Source: Rhizophagus clarus
Taxonomy: Eukaryota; Glomeromycota; Glomeromycetes; Glomerales; Glomeraceae
Length of the DNA: 64,000 bases
Assembly (NCBI GenBank): GCA_015698045.1
Contig: BLAL01000077.1
Span: 62,001 to 126,000 of the forward strand
Direction of reading: 5' to 3'
A program made the translations under genes and the position numbers. Below the pieces are notes generated by a model. The model did not search any database and had not been told where the DNA came from. It worked only from the letters and a program-made list of their open reading frames with translations. This document shows, piece after piece, positions 60,031 through 64,000 of this stretch. The first letter of the stretch is position 1; every line of letters starts with the position of its first letter.

Positions 60031-62130
60031 TCAGCCACATCAGCCACAAAATCGGTCACCTATCGAATGCACAAGTCAATATTAGCGAAGAAGCACAAAC
60101 TTGATTATTCACTATTCGTGCTCAACTTGAGTTGATAAAATTATTAAAAAATCACTGATTTTATTAAATTTATCAGAATTTTTATACCTAATTAAAGATG
60201 ATTAAATTAAGTTTTACTACCGATTTCATTATAACGTTACCAACTTTTTTGTTAATCTTGGATATTTTATTTTGAATTTAAATTGTTCGCTTTGAACTCG
60301 AGTTGAACTCGAGTTCAACTCGAGTTTAACTCGTTCGCTCAAGATCTTTGTGTAATGTATTGTAGATCCGTAATTGTTTTATTTGTAGTCTATAATTGGC
60401 AAAAGCTTATTATAAACCAAAATAAAAAACACTATTTATTTACGTATCTGTATTCTTAGATTTTACCTTTTTTAGATTTGATATATAATTAAAAAGAAGA
60501 CCTTTATCTTGATATTTTGGAATCACGATCATAACAATTGAGTTTAGGTCGAGTTTAACTTGTTCATTGTGATTGATTGTATTGTAGATCCGTATCTGTA
60601 TTATAATTAATATAAAGAAGACAGATCATAACAATCATGATATATTTGAGAAATTAGAACAATTTACGTAAATGTTCTTGAAGGGTAATTAATATAATAA
60701 TACAAGGTGATAAAAAATTGTTTTTAAAAAGAGGTTTCATCTTTTTTTTTTTTCTTACAATAAATTTCTTTTTCTTAAAATTTGTTGCCGTTATTTTTTA
60801 TTATTATATATTCTTTTTCTTAAAATGCCCGCAAATTGGACTGATGCAATAACTGAATATTTAATAAGATATAGGAGGTAAAAAATTAAATGAAAACTAA
60901 TAAATAACTTTGATCATATTCTAGTTTTTTTTTCTCTTACGTTTCCTGATCTAAAAATTAAATAAATAATGTAAAGGAGAAGGAATAACTACTACCATGA
61001 CATACCTGGGAGGGACCGCTCCGAATTCTGGGAGAGCTAGCTCGAAGAATTCGGAGATGGTTTTGCGTAAGGTTCACTGGCCAACAGGTAGAAAGAAAGT
61101 GAAGAAACTTGGTCAGGAATTTTAATGTTAGTAAAATAATAATAAATCATAAAAAAAAAATTAAAAAAAATAAAAAATTAATAGTATTAACATTTTTAGA
61201 ATTTCTGTGAATGGAGGAATGGTGCGCGAAATGGAAGGTAGTCCCGGGAAGGAGAAAGATATTATAGGCAGTTCCGCACAAGGTTTTGGGACAGACCTGA
61301 TAATTATTAAGAATTTTTTTAATTTATATTTAAGTTATTTAAGTTCTAAATTTATATATATTTCTTAGGGAACCACCACAGTCGTAGGCGGTGTAGAAAC
61401 ACTGCGCATCGGCGGCCTCGGAATCCGTAAATTATGTTTTTTTATTTTTATTTTTTTTTTATTTTGTATTTTTTATATTTTATTTTTATTTTTATTTTTT
61501 ATTTATATTTTTATATTTTTATTATTTTTATTATTATTATTTTTTATTTTTTATTATCTTTTATTATTATTATTTTTATTAAATATATATATATATTATA
61601 TAGTCATCTAATTATTATTTTAATATTTTTACTATTTTATAATTTGATTTAATATCGGCCTATATTCAACTGAAATTAAAAAATTCGACCTCAATTATAA
61701 GTAATTAAAGCTTATTATAATAAATTGCTTTTATTCAATAAACATTCATTTTTTTTTTATTAAAGTATTAATTAAATAAACAATCTGTCGTCATATATTA
61801 TATAATATATTGTAATGATGAAATGTTCCCAATAAATTTTTAAAAAAGGTACATTTAGGCGTGACAGATCTAATACCGCTGATTCTTCCAAAATGTTACT
61901 AAAATCTTTCCATAGATCAAATTGAGAGAACTAATCTATCAATTTACAATATAAAATCTTGAAATAATCTTTCACATTTTCAAAATACGTGATCAAACTC
62001 ATTTTTGCTAAACTGCCGAAACCTTTTGGCATTTACATGCAATAGTTTCGGCATTTTAATTTAATTTGACGATCATTGATTATCATGATCAATCTATTTT
62101 TACGGTTTTCTAAACCATAATTTTTTTTTT
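60031..62130. other. Interior of the CACTA-like element: degraded exon-like blocks
   Basis: Contains palindromic CTCGAGTT repeats (60296-60335) and a 60-bp direct repeat with ATTGTAGATCCGTA (60360 and 60590). An ATG-initiated block at 60824-60876 reads MPANWTDAITEYLIRYRR and then GTAAAA, like the first exon of a Myb/SANT-type protein. GC-richer blocks follow at 60,995-61,130, 61,195-61,305 and 61,368-61,435, separated by AT-rich intron-like DNA. A multi-exon element gene is suspected, but I cannot assemble a continuous frame. Confidence 0.4.
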
Positions 62131-62640
62131 ATTTTTTTTTTAGGTTGCTGGACTTCCGGACTTAGAATGTAAGTTGGAAGGGGTGGGGGGAATTTTTTTT
62201 TAATATTAAAGAAACGTTACTAACGTTTCTTTCTTTATTTTTTTTAGGTTGCCAGCCTTCTTGGACGAACTGGACTTGGGAAATGTAAGTTAGAAAGGGT
62301 GGTGATTTTTTTTTAGGTTGCCGGCCTTCTTGGACGAACCAGACTTGGGAATGTAAGTTAGAAAGGGCGGGGAATTTTTTTTTAATATTAAAGAAACATT
62401 ACTAATGTTTCTTTCTTTATTTTTTTTAGGTTGCCGGCCTTCTTGGACGAACCAGACTTGGGAATGTAAGTTGGAAAGGGTGGTGATTTTTTTTTAATGT
62501 TAAAAAAATGTTACTAACATTTCTTTCTTTATTTTTTTCAGATTGCTGGACTCCGGACTTGAAATGTAAGGAGAGAGGGAGGGATATTTTTTGAATATTA
62601 AAGAAACAGTTTAACGTTTCTTTTATTTATTTTAAGTTGC
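62130..62640 (+). repeat. Tandem exon/intron-like modules with full splice signals (array D)
   Basis: Five modules: exon-like 62144-62168, 62248-62284, 62317-62352, 62430-62465 and 62542-62565 (25, 37, 36, 36, 24 nt). Each is preceded by a T-tract plus AG and followed by GTAAGT or GTAAGG. Three of the four intervening segments are 76-79 nt and contain TACTAAC/T (62218-62224, 62400-62406, 62512-62518) inside the hairpin AAAGAAACGTTACTAACGTT; one is only 32 nt. The 36-nt unit reads VAGLLGRTRLGN without a stop and would add 12 residues per copy. Confidence 0.7.
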
Positions 62641-63429
62641 AGTTTCCCTTGTTCCTCTTGATCCTAACGTGATCACGATTAAGAAAAGTTTGAGCAAACT
62701 TTTCTTAAAATTGTATTATAAATGACTGTAACTTTTTTATTAATTTATTGTAATAAAATACGTAATAAAATAAAAATATTAACAATAATAATTATACTTT
62801 TAAACACTTTACAAAAAATTTATAAACTTGATAATGCATTCAATAAATAAGACAATAAAAATTTTTTAACTACATTAAACGAATTAAAAATTTCTAAAAA
62901 GAAAAATCTATAAAGAAAGTAAACTCTAAAAAATTTCTTAATACGTTATATAATATGAAATCTAACGTATTAAAATTTGGATCACATATCGGGTACCCGA
63001 TATGTGTAAGATAGAACTATGCCCGATATATATTAAATAATATATCGGTGACCAATAGTTTAGATATCGGGATCTTGGTAATTAGGCATATTTTGAAGTG
63101 TAATAAATCGGGTACCTGATATGTAAAAATACCCGATATTTATCCGATTAGCCGCCGATATATAAGTCCCTGATATGTACCCGATAGAATTGATTTTGAC
63201 CAGTGTTACTTCTTAAATCTACGAATTGAGTTTGCGTAGATTGGTCAATTTGGGATATTATGTTTGTGTAGAGTTTATAATAGATATACATGGATTTATT
63301 TTTAAAAAATACTAATTTCAGTAAATTAAATTACTCGGTATTTACCAAAATTTATTTTATTTTATTTATTTTTCACTTTTTTTTGGTATTTTATACCAAA
63401 TTTATTTATTTTTATTATTCTTTTTCGGG

Positions 63430-64000
63430 TTTTAATACCCTAATTCCAAAAGTCTGGTCATGTTTTTCGCCTGGCAATACTACAAAAAAAATAAAAAAAA
63501 AACAATTAATTAGTTAAAAAAAATACTGAAAAGCACTTCCCCCACCCTCCCTTACCTTAATTCCAAAAGTCCGGTCATGCTTTTCGTCCGGCAACACTAC
63601 AAAAAATAAAAAAAAATCAATACTTAATTAATTAAAAAAAAATAACAAAACACCTCCCCCAACCCTCCCTTACCTTAATTCCAAAAGTCTGGTTGTGCTT
63701 TTCATCTGGCAACACTACAAAAAAAAACAAAAAAAAAACAATTAATTAGTTAAAAAAAATACTGAAAAACACTTCCCCCACCCTCCCTTACCTTAATTCC
63801 AAAAGTTCGGTCATGCTTTTTGTCCGGCAACACTACAAAAAAATAAAAAAAAGGTTAATACTTAATTAATTAAAAAAAACAACAAAACACCTCTTTCAAC
63901 CCTCCCTTACCTTAATTCCAAAAGTCTGGTCGTGCTTTTCATCCGGCAACACTATAAAAAGTAAAAAAAAATCAATACTTAATTAATTAAAAAAAAACAA
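63430..64000. repeat. 119-bp tandem array of copy 3, truncated by the window
   Basis: Five constant segments of the same unit as at 37.9-40.7 kb are visible (AATTCCAAAAGTYYGGTC, GTCCGGCAACACTAC), with alternating spacer types and extra CG-to-TG/CA changes. Confidence 0.88.

Larger units (their letters stand above)
58522..63205. mobile_element. CACTA/EnSpm-like element nested in copy 3
   Basis: Begins CACTGGTCAAAATCGATGCT and ends, inversely, CACTGGTCAAAATCAATTCT. It is flanked by TTA on both sides (58519-58521 and 63206-63208). The undisrupted sequence is present in copy 2 at 37.65 kb. CACTG ends, a 3-bp duplication and many short subterminal repeats (ATCGGGTACATATCGG in both orientations, 58540-58830 and 62975-63190) are typical of CACTA elements. 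The interior has repeats, degraded exon-like blocks and module array D; no intact transposase is recognised. Confidence 0.82.
57951..64000. mobile_element. Composite hAT-like element, copy 3 (runs off the right edge)
   Basis: Starts TAGTGTTCCGCACAAATCAA, the same end and orientation as copy 2. About three hairpin units follow (58195-58390), then the nested AGGATCAC (from AGGACCCC) element from 58460 at the same GTAATTAC site as in copy 2. A CACTA-like element splits it at 58,522-63,205. The 119-bp array resumes at 63.43 kb. Its right end and target duplication are outside the window. CpG sites are more decayed than in copy 2. Confidence 0.85.

Noticed and set aside
61434-61652. 72-codon Phe/Ile/Tyr-rich ORF
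   Set aside because: Pure A/T low-complexity sequence inside the CACTA-like element.

Overview
The window looks like a chromosomal segment of an AT-rich fungus, most plausibly an arbuscular mycorrhizal Glomeromycotina species (Rhizophagus-like). That assignment is inference. It rests on eukaryotic genes split by many short introns (mostly 50-100 nt), fungal-type proteins (a PRS1-type PRPP synthetase with an insert, a heme-thiolate peroxidase, ATG7, a glycogen branching enzyme), strong AT bias and a large repeat-rich half.

Positions 1-25,700 form a compact housekeeping block of 13 genes: VAMP7-type R-SNARE (-, runs off the left edge), prenylated ubiquitin-like UBL3/MUB protein (+), PIH1-domain protein (-), NatA auxiliary subunit NAA15 (+), autophagy E1 ATG7 (-), ribose-phosphate pyrophosphokinase (+), CDF zinc transporter (+), threonine aldolase (-), glycogen branching enzyme (+), RPF1 (-), heme-thiolate peroxidase (+), UPF0303/heme-degrading-domain protein (-) and an unrecognised small gene (+). 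I resolved the exons by reading splice sites; each complete spliced model is a multiple of three. Neighbours almost always alternate strand, so most promoters are shared divergent intergenic regions. Two of about 73 introns are GC-AG.

Positions 25,700-64,000 are gene-poor and built from transposons and tandem arrays, many nested. A convergent two-gene cassette (C2H2 zinc-finger gene plus a large transposase-like gene) occurs twice: nearly intact at 36.0-43.1 kb and decayed at 53.5-56.9 kb. The better large gene is interrupted by a hAT-like element with a perfect 8-bp target duplication; that element carries a second inverted-repeat element holding 24 copies of a ~119-bp repeat. The same composite starts again at 57.95 kb and is itself split by a CACTA-like element (58,522-63,205). 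The decayed large gene holds a 630-bp piggyBac-like insertion at TTAA. Empty sites for three of these insertions can be read within the window.

Other structure: hairpin-forming 70-82 bp arrays with a TTTCGCAAC / GTTGCGAAA core, a 50-bp array, a 21-bp minisatellite, polypurine/polypyrimidine tracts, and dispersed arrays of exon-like modules bounded by splice-site-like sequence. Repeat copies differ mainly by CpG to TpG/CpA changes, consistent with methylation-driven decay. No tRNA, rRNA or CRISPR array was recognised.
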